A DNA stretch of 58,239 nucleotides, from assembly GCA_018607905.1 (NCBI GenBank), contig JABBAP010000022.1:1-58239 (forward strand). The letters run 5' to 3'. The position numbers were made by a program, and so were the translations under genes. Positions 57,783 through 58,239 of the stretch are shown here, piece after piece. This DNA is from Paracoccaceae bacterium (GTDB taxonomy: Bacteria; Pseudomonadota; Alphaproteobacteria; Rhodobacterales; Rhodobacteraceae). Numbering within the stretch: the first letter of the stretch is position 1; every line of letters begins with the position of its first letter. The notes beneath the pieces were generated by a model, which searched no databases, was not told the origin of the DNA, and saw only the letters and a list, made by a program, of their open reading frames with translations.

Positions 57783-58239
57783 ATGGCCGTAAGAACGCAA
57801 AGCTGTGCCTGCGGGCAGGTGCGATTTGAAGCTGTGGACGAGCCGATTTTGGCAGCGGTGTGTTACTGTGATGACTGTCAGGCGGGGGGGCGTTTGATCG
57901 AGGCATTGGACGGCGCGAAACCTGTTCTGGATGCGGACGGCGGCGCGGATTATCTAACCTACCGAGATGATCGGTATCGCTGTGTTCAGGGGGCGGAATT
58001 GCTGGTGGGGTATGCGTTAAAACCAAAATCACCGACCAAGCGGTTTGTGGCGGGGTGTTGCAACACGGCGATGTATTTGAAGTACAAACGCGGGCATTGG
58101 ACCTCGACGTTTCGGAGCGCGTTTGAAAGTGCAGATTTGCCCGCCGTTGAAATGCGCACGAATGTACGGTTTCGCGCCAGCGACGATGCGTTTGTGGATG
58201 ATGCGCCACGGTATCAGCGGTTCCCGTTGGCGCTGTTTG
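57783..58239 (+). CDS. GFA/CENP-V-like zinc protein, 3' end missing
   Basis: A frame runs from ATG 57783 to the window edge, at least 152 residues, starting MAVRTQSCACGQVRFEAV. The pattern C-x-CGxVRF, CYCDDCQ and CCNTAMYLKY matches the GFA (glutathione-dependent formaldehyde-activating enzyme) or DUF6151 fold with zinc-binding cysteines. The function is not established for this subgroup. A GGGGGA ribosome site precedes the ATG. Confidence 0.78.
   Translation, partial: MAVRTQSCACGQVRFEAVDEPILAAVCYCDDCQAGGRLIEALDGAKPVLDADGGADYLTYRDDRYRCVQGAELLVGYALKPKSPTKRFVAGCCNTAMYLKYKRGHWTSTFRSAFESADLPAVEMRTNVRFRASDDAFVDDAPRYQRFPLALF

Overview
The window looks like a chromosomal segment of a marine alphaproteobacterium of the Rhodobacteraceae (roseobacter group). 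Indicators are a class I lysyl-tRNA synthetase, an NDUFS4-like complex I subunit next to tRNA-Arg, a soluble PhoR-type kinase, the rpsO/pnp region, a DUF4864 protein and a GH28-related beta-helix protein typical of that family. Base composition is moderate and even, and I see no integrase, transposase, phage module or CRISPR array.

Layout. (1) 0-1.4 kb: a DUF3179 protein cut by the window edge and a 1-Cys peroxiredoxin. (2) 1.4-10.8 kb: a nucleotide-sugar and glycosyltransferase island. The translationally coupled genes gmd, fcl/colC-like and colD-like face away from manC and GT4, GT25, FkbM, GT11 and GT10 genes. The DegT-type enzyme has His where aminotransferases have the PLP lysine, which is the hallmark of the 3-dehydratase ColD. 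The island could therefore make GDP-L-colitose as well as or instead of GDP-L-fucose for surface glycans. (3) 10.8-16.1 kb: pnp, an MFS transporter, ilvA and rpsO. (4) 16.4-24.8 kb: an RTX protein, a DMT/GST/CoA-transferase operon, a frameshifted coiled-coil OmpA-like gene, and a tandem pair of LysM plus solute-binding fusion genes whose first copy is cut by an in-frame TAA. (5) 24.4-34 kb: a TerB-like protein, lysS, a chromate module (chrA plus a rhodanese-ChrB fusion), DUF4864, a beta-helix protein and uvrB. (6) 34-37.3 kb: a promoter with a long structured hairpin, a frameshifted MscS-type channel gene, the NDUFS4-like gene and tRNA-Arg(UCU). (7) 37.3-44.2 kb: P450, SDR, enol-lactonase-like hydrolase, DMT transporter, class III aminotransferase, DUF1127 and an orphan PhoR. 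(8) 44.3-49.3 kb: an unusual trio of leaderless subtilase, collagen-like PAP2 phosphatase/haloperoxidase-like protein and SARP-like regulator. (9) 49.4-58.2 kb: two tandem ureohydrolases with a zinc alcohol dehydrogenase, a SulP transporter, an enolase-superfamily enzyme, a TetA-like MFS preceded by 11-bp repeats, a lytic transglycosylase and a GFA-type protein cut by the window end.

The candidates most worth attention are the subtilase/collagen-PAP2/SARP locus, the ColD-type branch in the glycan island, the LysM-solute-binding fusion pair, and the structured element upstream of the MscS gene. Three genes (OmpA-like, first LysM fusion, MscS) carry single disrupting lesions. These may be real decay or sequence errors, so reads should be checked before building on them.
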